Source: a virus
Length of the DNA stretch: 45,529 bases
Reading direction: 5' to 3' (one strand)
IMG/VR virus record: IMGVR_UViG_3300042562_000704
Location: 1 to 45,529 of that record
Shown one piece after another: positions 27,231 through 34,986 of the stretch (positions are counted from its first letter, which is position 1; each line of letters begins with the position of its first letter). The notes below the pieces were generated by a model. That model was not told the origin of the DNA and searched no databases. It was given only the letters and a program-made list of their open reading frames with translations. The translations under genes and the position numbers were made by a program.

Positions 27231-27872
27231 TTACATACTTATTGAATTATTTTTATAAATACCTATTTTGTTGTTATAAAAGTTCCTCCAAAATATTCTA
27301 TCTTCCTCATTGAACGGTCTATCTAAGTTGATTATATCTTTCTTAAAAGCTCTTGCGAGGGCAGTCCATAGAATAAGGTCGTTTTTAGACCATTTAACCA
27401 ACGGAAATTCTTTAGGCAACTCATACTCTACATACTCTTGATAGGCTTTACCATAAAGGGATATGAGCCCTTTGTTATAACCGATTATATTAGCGGAAAG
27501 TTCTACGTTACATCTATAACATTGTATGTGTAAATTATTAAGATTAAATTTAAGTGTTACGTTAGCTCCCCTGCTATGATAATGACCCGCTTGAGGCTTA
27601 CCGCTATTGCCACAAGATACACACATACAGCCTTCGTCTATCAATCTACAGATGGCATTAACTTCCTTTTGTAACTCAGCCTCATAGTCTCCCATTGTTT
27701 TAAGCTTATCTTTCAATTCAGCTTTTTTTACCTTCCACTCATCCTTTTCTTTTCTCTCTACCGCTTTCTTATTATATTCTATAGCACATTTAGGACTACA
27801 AAGGAATTGTAATGGATTGTATTCAGGAGTAAACTTCTCTTTGCAGTTTTTACAAGCTTTAGGTTTAGCCAT
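27231..27872 (-). CDS. ninG: NinG/Rap-type recombination protein
   Basis: A 213-aa protein with an N-terminal zinc ribbon (CKNC...CSPKC) and a central CxxC...AGHYHSRGAN...LKFNLNNLHIQCYRCN block, which is the lambda NinG (Rap) signature combining an HNH-like His with Cys pairs. Known NinG is a structure-specific nuclease that promotes resolution of recombination intermediates. Its start overlaps the stop of the upstream HTH gene (ATGGCTAA), so the two are translationally coupled. It lies in a module with SSB-like and helicase genes. Confidence 0.88.
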   Translation of the reverse strand: MAKPKACKNCKEKFTPEYNPLQFLCSPKCAIEYNKKAVERKEKDEWKVKKAELKDKLKTMGDYEAELQKEVNAICRLIDEGCMCVSCGNSGKPQAGHYHSRGANVTLKFNLNNLHIQCYRCNVELSANIIGYNKGLISLYGKAYQEYVEYELPKEFPLVKWSKNDLILWTALARAFKKDIINLDRPFNEEDRIFWRNFYNNKIGIYKNNSISM

Positions 27873-28215
27873 TGAATATTTGTTTAAGAAGTTTAAGACT
27901 ATCAGACTCGTTGTACTTAGGTATGTTTATACCTATTTTATTGTTATCTATTACTATTTTTCCAACTATTAATTGTACTGGTAAACCATATCTTACACAA
28001 AGCCAAATTATTTGTTCTTCCGATAGAATACTTTTATTTGTTTTACCTGCGAAGTAGCGAGATAAACATCCTGCCGTTATCTTAAACTTTCTTTCAGAAG
28101 CATCCTGTATTACTTTAGCTCCTATATACCCTTGACCTTTATCGGAAGGATATACATCTTGGAGCCTTTTAAGAAGCGCTTGCTTTATTTTATTTGAGTC
28201 CTTTACTATTGACAT
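27865..28215 (-). CDS. HTH-type DNA-binding protein
   Basis: A 116-aa protein with an alpha-helical core. The stretch FKITAGCLSRYFAGKTNKSILSEEQIIWLCVRYGLPVQLIVG looks like an XRE/Cro-like helix-turn-helix (turn around 'CLSRYFAG') followed by a second helical pair. It overlaps ninG by eight bases. Likely a regulator or accessory DNA-binding factor of the replication operon; the target is unknown. Confidence 0.55.
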   Translation of the reverse strand: MSIVKDSNKIKQALLKRLQDVYPSDKGQGYIGAKVIQDASERKFKITAGCLSRYFAGKTNKSILSEEQIIWLCVRYGLPVQLIVGKIVIDNNKIGINIPKYNESDSLKLLKQIFNG

Positions 28216-28218
28216 AAT

Positions 28219-28455
28219 TTACGAGTTACATTGTTCTATATAAGCATATACGTTAGATGCTACATGGTCAATCTCTTTTTCTAAATCCTTTTCTGATTTC
28301 TTATCGCTAAAGTAAACCATACCCTTATCTTCTCCTAGCTCGTTTTTAATTACTATTCTAGTTAATAAAGGAGATAAAGATGTAGTAATAAAAGATGAAT
28401 CGTTAGACTCTCCTATAACTGTAAATTCTCCTGATTTTCCTGCTCTTTTTTCCAT
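28219..28455 (-). CDS. Hypothetical protein, 78 aa
   Basis: Small protein with beta-prone N-terminal half (GEFTVIGES...ITTSLSPLLTRIVIKNE) and a charged C-terminal helix. No family recognised. Three bases before the HTH gene in the operon. Confidence 0.55.
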   Translation of the reverse strand: MEKRAGKSGEFTVIGESNDSSFITTSLSPLLTRIVIKNELGEDKGMVYFSDKKSEKDLEKEIDHVASNVYAYIEQCNS

Positions 28456-28493
28456 TTTATTATTTTTTTTAATTGCTATTTATTAATTATCAT

Positions 28494-28721
28494 TTAACAT
28501 ATTGTCACTGGCGGAAAATAATCAAATATGCCCTTTGGCTGAGGATTAGACTCATAAGGATTAAAGACATTTGAAGGTTGTATTGTAACGCTAGGCGTTA
28601 CTTTATTAAATACTAATTTAAGATGTTCTTTAATTATTTGAGTTTGTCTCTCATCAATAAATTTAGGGTCTGCCGTTTCTATAAATCCCTGTAACCAATA
28701 GGTAAATTGTTCTGCTGTCAT
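28494..28721 (-). CDS. Conserved phage protein with MTAEQFTYWLQGF start, 75 aa
   Basis: The first 45 residues (MTAEQFTYWLQGFIE...QTQIIKEHLKLVFNKVTP) match a small all-helical family widespread in phages of many hosts (recalled pattern: EQFxYWLQGF...IKdHLxxVFxKVTP). The rest is Pro-rich and poorly conserved. Function unknown; usually found near replication or recombination genes, as here. Confidence 0.7.
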   Translation of the reverse strand: MTAEQFTYWLQGFIETADPKFIDERQTQIIKEHLKLVFNKVTPSVTIQPSNVFNPYESNPQPKGIFDYFPPVTIC

Positions 28722-28725
28722 TTTA

Positions 28726-29193
28726 TTATTTTTTAATTGTTACTTCTTTATAATATTTTTCTACATATTGTTCTGCCGGCAATATAAGTATCTCGTTTTG
28801 CTCACACCACATTAGAACTTTCTCTACAAACTCAGCAGTTTCTTTTTTACTAAGTTCAGCTAAACTTCTAACATGGGTTCGCATCAAGGACATTTTACCA
28901 ATAGTTACTTTATTTTGGTAGGATAAAAACTCTGGAGCAAACACTTCTTTATGTATTTGTTCTACTGTATTGAAATGACTAAACATCTCACAACTTAAAC
29001 AAGTTCCTAATATTCCTCCGAAATAGTAAGAGAATTGATTTACAGACGGTCTGCGTATCTTCTCTTTAATCACTAATTCAAATTCTTTTCCGGCTAAAGA
29101 TTCTCTCTGATTAGCCCACATATTAGGGTCGTAAAATAGTATATCTCCATTGGGTTTTACCCTCCCGAAATGACGGATAATTGGATTAGCCAT
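28726..29193 (-). CDS. Recombination-associated protein, NinB-like candidate
   Basis: A 155-aa protein with basic N-terminus, a middle segment resembling a NinB/YmfL-like phage domain, and the pattern RSLAELSKKETAEFVEKVLMWCEQNEILILPAEQY, which recurs in phage proteins coded with SSB and NinG. If NinB-like, it would bind single-stranded DNA and mediate recombination. Family membership is not certain from inspection. It lies three bases downstream of the SSB-like gene. Confidence 0.4.
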   Translation of the reverse strand: MANPIIRHFGRVKPNGDILFYDPNMWANQRESLAGKEFELVIKEKIRRPSVNQFSYYFGGILGTCLSCEMFSHFNTVEQIHKEVFAPEFLSYQNKVTIGKMSLMRTHVRSLAELSKKETAEFVEKVLMWCEQNEILILPAEQYVEKYYKEVTIKK

Positions 29194-29196
29194 AGT

Positions 29197-29958
29197 TTAG
29201 AAGGGCATGTCTAATTCATCAAAAGAGTTAGCTATCTCATCTTGTAAAGTATCACTTAATTGATAATCTGATTTAGGCGCAGTTGGTTTAGGATTTAAGC
29301 CATTATCTTGATTCTCATCCACAACATCAGTATATTCGGTTTGATTAGTTCCCGTTTTAGCGAAATAAGCAGTTAAATACTCTTGTAATTCAGTATCTAA
29401 TTCAGATGCTACTTTATTTGAATCTTCAGAAATAGGCATTAATTCATATACTGGCTCAAAATATTTAGTTGCACCTTTCTTCATCGGATTAGCAGATTTA
29501 ACTGTTACTCCAATCTCTGTAATTTTCTTTCCATCACAAAAATTAATGAATGGACCTAATGCAGAGCCTGTTAATTGTAAGTTAGCAATAACCAATCCTT
29601 TGCCTTGTTCTTTAATAGCTACATATACAGATTGAACATACTTTAATCCTTTAGGAGCTAACTTCTCTTTTACTTGCTCGTATAAGCCGGTCATAACAAT
29701 ACCATTCTTTGTTCTAACAGTAAGTTGTTCTTTCTTTGTGCTACGAACTTCATTAGAGTAATATCCTACTTTCTCTTGGTCGTTATAACCTTTACAAGTT
29801 GATAATACATCTAAAGGAATAAAGGTAAAGGGTAAGTCTATAAAGACGTTCTCTTTCTTTTCTTTATCATAATACTTAAATTTTCCTTCTGAACCTGACC
29901 ACTCGATAAATTTCGTTGCAGGATTTGTTAACGTCTCCGTTGGGTTACTTCTACTCAT
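29197..29958 (-). CDS. Single-stranded DNA-binding protein candidate
   Basis: A 253-aa protein with a beta-rich N-terminal region (about residues 1-175: 'FIEWSG...FKYYDKEKKENVFIDLPFTFIPL', 'GLVIANLQLTGSALGPFINF') and a flexible acidic tail ending NSFDELDMPF. An acidic tip with terminal Phe is the hallmark of SSB and T7 gp2.5 proteins and docks replication partners. Similar proteins serve as SSB in Bacteroidota phages. It is next to the NinB-like gene and upstream of NinG. An OB fold is inferred, not demonstrated. Confidence 0.62.
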   Translation of the reverse strand: MSRSNPTETLTNPATKFIEWSGSEGKFKYYDKEKKENVFIDLPFTFIPLDVLSTCKGYNDQEKVGYYSNEVRSTKKEQLTVRTKNGIVMTGLYEQVKEKLAPKGLKYVQSVYVAIKEQGKGLVIANLQLTGSALGPFINFCDGKKITEIGVTVKSANPMKKGATKYFEPVYELMPISEDSNKVASELDTELQEYLTAYFAKTGTNQTEYTDVVDENQDNGLNPKPTAPKSDYQLSDTLQDEIANSFDELDMPF

Positions 29959-30043
29959 GTTTTTTGTTTTTATTGGTTTATATTTATTTAATTTAATTTA
30001 TTTTACAAATTTATATAACTTTTATTACATATACAACTTTTAT

Positions 30044-30307
30044 TCAAAATAATAATTCTTTATCCGTGAATTTATTTTTATTAGTTGTCCATTTAATACT
30101 CCTCTTGACTTTTCTAATCGCTACAGCATCTTTCTTATTGCCGTGTGTATGTATTCTACCGAGCTTAGGGATGTTTAAATCTATTACACATACTTTAGAT
30201 AGTTTAAGGTTTATATGTAGCATATAACAAGCTATAACCGTGTGTATTTGCTCCTTAGTAAACGAAGGATTCCTTTTTAATACTAAGTCTAATTTTTTAA
30301 ACTCCAT
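30044..30307 (-). CDS. Hypothetical protein, 87 aa
   Basis: Helical N-terminus, then the pattern IDLNIPKLGRIHTHGNKKDA and a basic tail. 'IPKLGRIH' resembles the strand-turn preceding the DNA-binding arm of HU-like proteins and recurs in small phage proteins; this is suggestive only. Starts one base after the 71-aa gene. Confidence 0.5.
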   Translation of the reverse strand: MEFKKLDLVLKRNPSFTKEQIHTVIACYMLHINLKLSKVCVIDLNIPKLGRIHTHGNKKDAVAIRKVKRSIKWTTNKNKFTDKELLF

Positions 30308-30308
30308 A

Positions 30309-30524
30309 CTAATCTAATAAATCATCTACAACTAATCCGTACTTATCCATTAGGTCGAATATCTCATAAAAGACTTTATCTACATCGTTGGAATCTTCCA
30401 GTTTCTTTCTAAGATTGTGTCTTATTTCCCAAAGTACGATAGCCATATCTAAAGATGCGTTTACTCTTTTGTAAGACTTTTTATCTTCGTGGTTATCTAA
30501 ATCAAATTCTATTATTGCTTTCAT
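30309..30524 (-). CDS. Conserved small phage protein, 71 aa
   Basis: Helical protein with pattern EFDLDNHEDKKSYKRVNASLDMAIVLWEIRHNLRKKL...VFYEIFDLMDKYGL, a layout seen in many phage early genes (an 'xHxxAxxxxDMAxxLWExxxxLR' core). Function unknown. An operator-like palindrome pair lies just upstream (30538-30620). Confidence 0.6.
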   Translation of the reverse strand: MKAIIEFDLDNHEDKKSYKRVNASLDMAIVLWEIRHNLRKKLEDSNDVDKVFYEIFDLMDKYGLVVDDLLD

Positions 30525-30537
30525 ATATTTGTTTTAA

Positions 30538-30559
30538 AAAGTGTATTAAAATGCACTAT
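30538..30559. promoter_or_regulatory. Operator-like palindrome, copy 1
   Basis: AAAGTG-N10-CACTAT in the gap upstream of the 71-aa gene. It shares AAAGTGT, TA, AATGCACT with copy 2 at 30599, in the same orientation and 61 bases away (about six helical turns), as expected for paired repressor sites. Confidence 0.45.
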
Positions 30560-30598
30560 ATCGTTGTTTATTATTAAAATTAATTTAAAATAAGGTTA

Positions 30599-30620
30599 AA
30601 AGTGTGATATAATGCACTTT
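30599..30620. promoter_or_regulatory. Operator-like palindrome, copy 2
   Basis: AAAGTG-N10-CACTTT, perfect 6-bp half-sites, overlapping the last codon region of the 193-aa gene. Together with copy 1 it brackets the intergenic gap and could bind a dimeric regulator. Confidence 0.45.
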
Positions 30621-31200
30621 AAGCTGTTACTATTATATCCTTAAAGAATCTAACTCCGTTAATAGTTCCTTCTTTTAAGAACTCTTTATTGTCAGACATA
30701 TACTCTTTTACTTTAGCTTCATCCACACATAACCACTCTCTAGGTATTTGAGATACATCCGCAACTTCAAATTTCCATTGGTGTCTTAATCTAGTAGTCT
30801 TGTTAGCTTCTGCCTCTAACTCTATCTGAACAGCATCTTCTTCTGTTTTAGCCAACATTAATTTTTTAGCTATTTCCTCTTGCTTTTTAAGCTCAAAGCT
30901 TTTAATCTGATTTTTAGCATGAACTAAAGCTAAATTTAAGCCACCTGTTAAGTTTTTAGCAGTAGAGTCTATTAATCTACCCTCGTCAATAGAAGGTTGT
31001 TTTAACTCAACTCTTTTAGCTTCTACAGCTTTAACTAATCCGTTTGCTTTAGATAAGTTCTGTTGAGCAATAGATAAGCTAGTTTCGCAAATAACTTTAA
31101 TTTGTAGGCAGTTGTTAGCCACTGTGTCTAACTCTGATTTTAAAGCAGATAATCCTACTAAGGATGCTGCTAATTTTGGGTTTACTAATTGATTTTCCAT
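30619..31200 (-). CDS. Conserved phage recombination-module protein, 193 aa
   Basis: Long N-terminal coiled coil (VKAVEAKRVELKQPSIDEGRLIDSTAKNLTGGLNLALVHAKNQIKSFE) followed by a compact C-terminal domain with HQWKFEVADVSQIPREWLCVDEAKVKEYM...GVRFFKDI. The 'W-K-F-E-V-x-D...P...L' C-terminal pattern is common in phage proteins coded near recombinases and SSB (recalled, not searched). Probably acts in DNA recombination/replication. It has its own phage-type promoter just upstream (31227-31270). Confidence 0.6.
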   Translation of the reverse strand: MENQLVNPKLAASLVGLSALKSELDTVANNCLQIKVICETSLSIAQQNLSKANGLVKAVEAKRVELKQPSIDEGRLIDSTAKNLTGGLNLALVHAKNQIKSFELKKQEEIAKKLMLAKTEEDAVQIELEAEANKTTRLRHQWKFEVADVSQIPREWLCVDEAKVKEYMSDNKEFLKEGTINGVRFFKDIIVTA

Positions 31201-31226
31201 ATTGTTTATTGTTTGATTTATATACT

Positions 31227-31270
31227 TTAACGTAAATAAAAATAAAAGGTTACAAGTTTGTCATATTTTT
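31227..31270 (-). promoter_or_regulatory. Phage-type promoter for the 193-aa gene
   Basis: Minus strand: ATATGACAAACTTGTAACCTTT with TTG at 31255-31253, 18 nt, then TACGTTAA at 31234-31227. Nearly identical in sequence and spacing to the plus-strand promoter at 39725. Confidence 0.7.
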
Positions 31271-31271
31271 T

Positions 31272-31598
31272 TTAAATTTCGTAAACATTTCCTTCGTTAC
31301 CCATTTTATTAAGATGCCACTCCGCTATTTTAGTTTTAAATATATCTTCTAATTGTTTCTTTTTATTCTCCTCTGCAACCTTGTAGACCTTAATTCTAAA
31401 GTCGGTTTTACACTCTTTCCACAATTCTTTCTTTGTATCTATATCTATTTCTATTGGACCTATCTTATTTATCATATCGTAAATCTTAGCTCCTGCGATA
31501 TAGTTTAATAAATATCCTTCTCCATTATGCTTAATAAACATAGTATAAAACTCTTTAAAAGATTCTTTTACAAGCAATTGTTCTATTTTAGAAAGCAT
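31272..31598 (-). CDS. Hypothetical protein after DnaB, 108 aa
   Basis: Start chosen at the ATG at 31598, which overlaps the helicase stop by 11 bases (ATGCTTTCTAA); a longer reading from 31664 would overlap it by 77. Helical, charged protein (IKHNGEGYLLNYIAGAKIYDMINKIG...KKELWKECKTDFRIKVYKVAEENKKKQLE). No motif recognised; location suggests a helicase-associated role. Confidence 0.55.
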   Translation of the reverse strand: MLSKIEQLLVKESFKEFYTMFIKHNGEGYLLNYIAGAKIYDMINKIGPIEIDIDTKKELWKECKTDFRIKVYKVAEENKKKQLEDIFKTKIAEWHLNKMGNEGNVYEI

Positions 31599-32943
31599 CT
31601 TCTGTATTTGTTTCTCCTTTAGTATAATTTTCAAAAGCACTATATTTACCCATAAATCTTGCATATACAGCCTTTGTTTCTCCGTATCTATTCTTCGCTA
31701 CATTAATCTCACAAAGTCCTCTTAAATCGGTTCCATCAGTATCTTTTGGGTCTTTCTCGTAATAATCAGGACGGTATAACAACCAAACTTGTACCGCATT
31801 AGCTTCAATAGCTCCAGAGTCTTTTAAATCAGACATTTTAGGACGTCTACCTTCTTTACTAGCTTCCCTAGATAATTGAGATAACTCTATTACACAAAGA
31901 TTATATTTCTTATGAAGCTCTTGTAAACCTTTTACTCTTAATGACATTTGTCTTTCTTCCGAAATTCCTTTATATTCCTCGTAAGTATTATTCATTAATT
32001 GTAAGTAGTCTATCATTACAACTATTGTTTTACTCATAGGTATAGTTCTTCTCATTTTTCTAATCTTAGTTTCCATATACTGCCAAGTTATACCTGCCGT
32101 ATCATCTATTACTAAGTTGCTCTTGAGTTTACTTCTAAGTCTTTGTATCTTTACAACATCATCATCCATTACATTGCCACTTCTTATTTGCCAAGAGTTA
32201 ATGTTTAAGCAGTTAGCCCAAAGATTCTTCATTAATTGAGTTCCCGGCATTTCTAAAGAAAATACTACTAATGGAGCGTCTGATTCTACAGCTACATTCT
32301 TCATAATATTAACCATTAAACTAGACTTACCTGCACCGGGAGGAGCGCCAACAACAATAATCTCTTGCTTTAAACCACAAGTAATCTTATCTAACTCATC
32401 TAATCCTGTTCTGTAACCAATAATCTCCTTCTTGTTGTTCTGAGCATCTTCAAACTCTTTGTAGGTCTCATCAAACAAATCAGTAATACTTTTCTCTACG
32501 GATAGGTTATTCTTAATAGAATCTAAATCATTAAATATATCTTTCATTCTACCTACATTCTCATCTATATCTCCGTTGTGAGTAAATAATTGATTGTAAG
32601 AGGAGTGAATAGTAGGTTTTAGTAATCTTCGGGAGTACATATCAAATACAACCCCCATGTGTTCGGATATGTTTTGTTTTATCTTATAATCTACCGCGTG
32701 GAAGCTACTAAGGATTGTTTTAATATCTTCTTTAGCGTAACCAAGTTTGAATAATTTATCTCTAAGTAAGAATACATCTGTCTTAACCTTATTGCTATGG
32801 TTATCTTTTATAATCTTAAATAGAGTTCTGTTGGATGATTCTTGCCAAATATCTTCAAAAGCATAATTCTCGCAGGATGCAAACAAATCTGCATCTTCAG
32901 CATAAGAGGATAGTATAGCTAATTCTAAGTCTTTGTATTTCAT
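31588..32943 (-). CDS. dnaB: Replicative DNA helicase, DnaB family
   Basis: A 451-aa protein with a DnaB-like N-terminal helical domain (about residues 1-110) and a RecA-type motor: Walker A GAPPGAGKSS at 199-208, Walker B VVMIDYLQLM, and the conserved QLSREASK...LKDSGAIEANAVQVWLLYR block (DnaB H3/H4 motifs). It unwinds DNA at the replication fork as a hexamer. Length is normal for the family. Its start lies two bases after the GIY-YIG gene's stop. No primase or loader was recognised nearby. Confidence 0.93.
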   Translation of the reverse strand: MKYKDLELAILSSYAEDADLFASCENYAFEDIWQESSNRTLFKIIKDNHSNKVKTDVFLLRDKLFKLGYAKEDIKTILSSFHAVDYKIKQNISEHMGVVFDMYSRRLLKPTIHSSYNQLFTHNGDIDENVGRMKDIFNDLDSIKNNLSVEKSITDLFDETYKEFEDAQNNKKEIIGYRTGLDELDKITCGLKQEIIVVGAPPGAGKSSLMVNIMKNVAVESDAPLVVFSLEMPGTQLMKNLWANCLNINSWQIRSGNVMDDDVVKIQRLRSKLKSNLVIDDTAGITWQYMETKIRKMRRTIPMSKTIVVMIDYLQLMNNTYEEYKGISEERQMSLRVKGLQELHKKYNLCVIELSQLSREASKEGRRPKMSDLKDSGAIEANAVQVWLLYRPDYYEKDPKDTDGTDLRGLCEINVAKNRYGETKAVYARFMGKYSAFENYTKGETNTEDAF

Positions 32944-32944
32944 A

Positions 32945-33439
32945 TTAAAACGGGTAAATTATTTTTTCTTTTTTTTCTTTAATTGATTTCCAGTCTTTTT
33001 GTAATTTTTCTTTTACAGCTAAACGGATAAAATGATTTATATTTACTCCATAAGATTCTAAAATAGATAAACTATTCATTTGAGTTTCAGAAAATCTAAT
33101 TGTCTTACTTTTAGTTAGTTGTTGTAATTTATTAGGCTTTGTAGTTGTTGTTTTTTGCTCCTTTTTTTTACTACCTCCAACTTGTAAATTCAATCCATTT
33201 ATTATAGAATTATATTTACTAATATAAATTTTTTCATTTATAAATAAATATTCAAACTCACATTCTTCAATAATATCAAATTTATGGTTATCAACACCGT
33301 ATTCAATAAATGAACTATATAAAAGTCTTTGTGATTTACATCTAAGATTTCTGTATACCTTCCATCTATATTCTATATCAGATGATTGACCAATATAAAC
33401 TTTTCCAATTGGTGATGTTATTTTGTAAATTCCTATCAT
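32945..33439 (-). CDS. GIY-YIG endonuclease fused to ribbon-helix-helix-like domain
   Basis: A 164-aa protein. Residues 1-90 form a GIY-YIG nuclease domain (IGIYKIT...VYIGQS, conserved Tyr, Arg, Glu and a terminal GLNLQVGG). The C-terminal part has KTIRFSETQMNSLSILESYGVNINHFIRLAVKEKL, a strand-helix-turn-helix like CopG/Arc ribbon-helix-helix proteins, where homing nucleases usually carry NUMOD/HTH modules. The nuclease half is clearly related to the GIY-YIG protein at 42635. Probably a free-standing homing endonuclease placed just upstream of dnaB, behind a structured leader. Confidence 0.82.
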   Translation of the reverse strand: MIGIYKITSPIGKVYIGQSSDIEYRWKVYRNLRCKSQRLLYSSFIEYGVDNHKFDIIEECEFEYLFINEKIYISKYNSIINGLNLQVGGSKKKEQKTTTTKPNKLQQLTKSKTIRFSETQMNSLSILESYGVNINHFIRLAVKEKLQKDWKSIKEKKEKIIYPF

Positions 33440-33449
33440 TATAAAAATA

Positions 33450-33545
33450 CCGACTAATTACAAAGGCTTACCCACTCGATACGATTGTATCTATTGGCAA
33501 TGTAATTAATCGGATTATTTTTAAAGTTTTTCATAGTGAGTAAGC
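33450..33545 (-). promoter_or_regulatory. Structured leader with interleaved stems (pseudoknot or switch)
   Basis: Read on the minus strand from the predicted start: segment A GCTTACTCACT (33545-33535) pairs with A' AGTGGGTAAGC (33476-33466), 11 bp with one G-U. Segment B CCGATTAATTAC (33513-33502) pairs with B' GTAATTAGTCGG (33461-33450), 12 bp with one G-U. A small hairpin (GATAC/GTATC) lies at 33491-33478. The order A-B-A'-B' cannot be drawn as nested hairpins, so it must be a pseudoknot or two alternative folds. The 3' end is 10 bases from the ATG. Confidence 0.6.
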
Positions 33546-33549
33546 ATTA

Positions 33550-33580
33550 CAAATGTAATAAATATTTTTTTAAAAACAAA
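33550..33580 (-). promoter_or_regulatory. Host-type promoter for GIY-YIG/dnaB operon
   Basis: Minus strand: TTTG (33580-33577), 19 nt, TACATTTG (33557-33550), an exact match to the Bacteroidota sigma consensus. The predicted start, about 33543, is right at the first base of the structured leader. Confidence 0.75.
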
Positions 33581-33649
33581 ATAATGTAACTTATTAATAT
33601 TAAATATTTTACTCATATTTGAATTACATTTATGGATTGTAGTAAGTAG

Positions 33650-33871
33650 TTATACGCAATTTGGAAACTGCTCCGTAAATGCTTTCAGTATCTTAGGTAA
33701 ATCAATCTCATAAATCATTGTGTACTCTTGCTCACCTTGTTCTTTTTGAAATTTCTGTGTTTGCCACCATTTCCATATTTCAACATTGTCAGGAAAACTG
33801 CGTATAACAGCACCTAAACAAGATGGCTGGCTTTGTGCTTCGTTTGAAAGTTTTTCGTTTAAATTATCCAT
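33650..33871 (-). CDS. Cassette-borne hypothetical protein, 73 aa
   Basis: Short soluble protein (SCLGAVIRSFPDNVEIWKWWQTQKFQKEQGEQEYTMIYEIDLPKIL). Its stop codon is formed by the cassette-type boundary GCGTATAAC, as is usual for genes ending in an attC-like site. No family recognised. It is less A/T-rich than flanking phage genes. Confidence 0.5.
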   Translation of the reverse strand: MDNLNEKLSNEAQSQPSCLGAVIRSFPDNVEIWKWWQTQKFQKEQGEQEYTMIYEIDLPKILKAFTEQFPNCV

Positions 33872-33878
33872 TGTTCTT

Positions 33879-33927
33879 CGTATTAAGTTTCGAGGTAAAA
33901 TCAGCCACCTCGTTTAGCTGCAAAACG
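33879..33927. repeat. attC-like imperfect palindrome, left
   Basis: CGTATTAAGTTTCGAGGT (33879-33896) can pair with ACCTCGTTTAGCTGCAAAACG (33907-33927); the CGAGGT/ACCTCG core is perfect. It lies between the 73-aa gene and the methyltransferase unit, and its outer edge is the CGTTATA junction. Confidence 0.5.
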
Positions 33928-33993
33928 TTATATGAAATGCCTTGCTGACCGTTTCCAATTTAAATTCCGTGAAGGAAAAACAAAAAGAAAAAA
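33927..33993 (+). repeat. Left inverted repeat of the methyltransferase unit
   Basis: Ends match the right copy in inverted orientation: GTTATATGAAATGCC (33927-33941) versus the complement of 35044-35058 (14 of 15), and GAAAAACAAAAAGAAAAAA (33975-33993), exact 19-nt complement of 34987-35005. The middle is only loosely alike. Confidence 0.6.
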
Positions 33994-34018
33994 GCCACTG
34001 CACTTTTTTTAAATAAAA

Positions 34019-34981
34019 TCATAAGAACATTCCGATTTCTTTCAACAATCTATTTTCTGCAATCTTCACATATTCGGGATTAAGTTCTATTCCTACAAAG
34101 TTTCGGTTTACCTTTCTTGCATAAACTCCAGTTGTTCCACTTCCAAAGAACGGGTCCAAAACAATTCCATTTTCAGGGCATCCAGCTTTCAACATTCGTT
34201 CTACTAATCTTTGCGGATAAGTTGCAAAATGTGCTTCTGTTGATGGTTCGGTATTTATGCTCCAAACGGTTCTCATATTTTTACCATCTTCATTTGGTCG
34301 CATATTTCTTGTTCTGTAAGTTGTTTGCCCTGTTCCACCATCCCAAGTGCTTTCGCTATTGGCATCTAACTTATCGCCACCCCATCTATTCATTGGGCTT
34401 GTATATGGTTCAAGTTGTTGCTCAAAATAATAATCAGTTGGTTGCTTCACAAAGAAAAACACCTTTTCAAAATCAACAGTAAATCTATCCTTTGCACTTG
34501 ATGGCATTTGGTTTGGTTTATGCCAGATAATTTGATTTCGTAAGCACCAGCCTCTATCAATCATTTCTATTGCAAATCTTTCAGGTATCATACAAAGGCT
34601 TTTATTCATTGCTGTTCCTCTAAATTGTGAAGCCTTTGAAGTTCCGTTTGGCAATACATAAACTTGCTTTGAGTTTTCTACATATTTGCTTGTATCAGCG
34701 TTTTTCGTTGTTCCGCTTCCACTTCCTCCATAAGTATCACCCAAGTTTATAAAACACGTTCCAGTAGGCTTTAAAACTCTTTGCACTTCATCAAATACGT
34801 TTGATAGGTTTATTACAAAATCCTTAAAGTGTTTTTCGCTTCCAAGTTGTTCTTCGTGTCCGTAATCTCTCAATCCCCAATAAGGTGGTGAAGTAATACA
34901 GCAATCAATGGAATTATCAGGTATTGTTTTCAATACTTCTAATGAGTTTCCGTTAATGATTTTATTTAAAAAATTTTCCAT
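34019..34981 (-). CDS. Orphan beta-class DNA methyltransferase (N4-cytosine or N6-adenine)
   Basis: A 320-aa protein with catalytic motif IV SPPYWGLRDYG near the N-terminus (about residues 31-41) and the SAM-binding motif DPFFGSGTTGVYA near the C-terminus, the order (IV, target domain, I) that defines beta-class amino-methyltransferases. SPPY favours N4-cytosine but N6-adenine enzymes share it. No restriction endonuclease is nearby, so it is likely solitary, protecting phage DNA from host restriction. It is framed by inverted repeats and attC-like palindromes and appears acquired. Confidence 0.9.
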   Translation of the reverse strand: MENFLNKIINGNSLEVLKTIPDNSIDCCITSPPYWGLRDYGHEEQLGSEKHFKDFVINLSNVFDEVQRVLKPTGTCFINLGDTYGGSGSGTTKNADTSKYVENSKQVYVLPNGTSKASQFRGTAMNKSLCMIPERFAIEMIDRGWCLRNQIIWHKPNQMPSSAKDRFTVDFEKVFFFVKQPTDYYFEQQLEPYTSPMNRWGGDKLDANSESTWDGGTGQTTYRTRNMRPNEDGKNMRTVWSINTEPSTEAHFATYPQRLVERMLKAGCPENGIVLDPFFGSGTTGVYARKVNRNFVGIELNPEYVKIAENRLLKEIGMFL

Positions 34982-34986
34982 CCCTT

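Noticed and set aside
34117-34482. Plus-strand frame opposite the methyltransferase
   Set aside because: The methyltransferase motifs on the minus strand are unambiguous; this frame has no recognisable domain.
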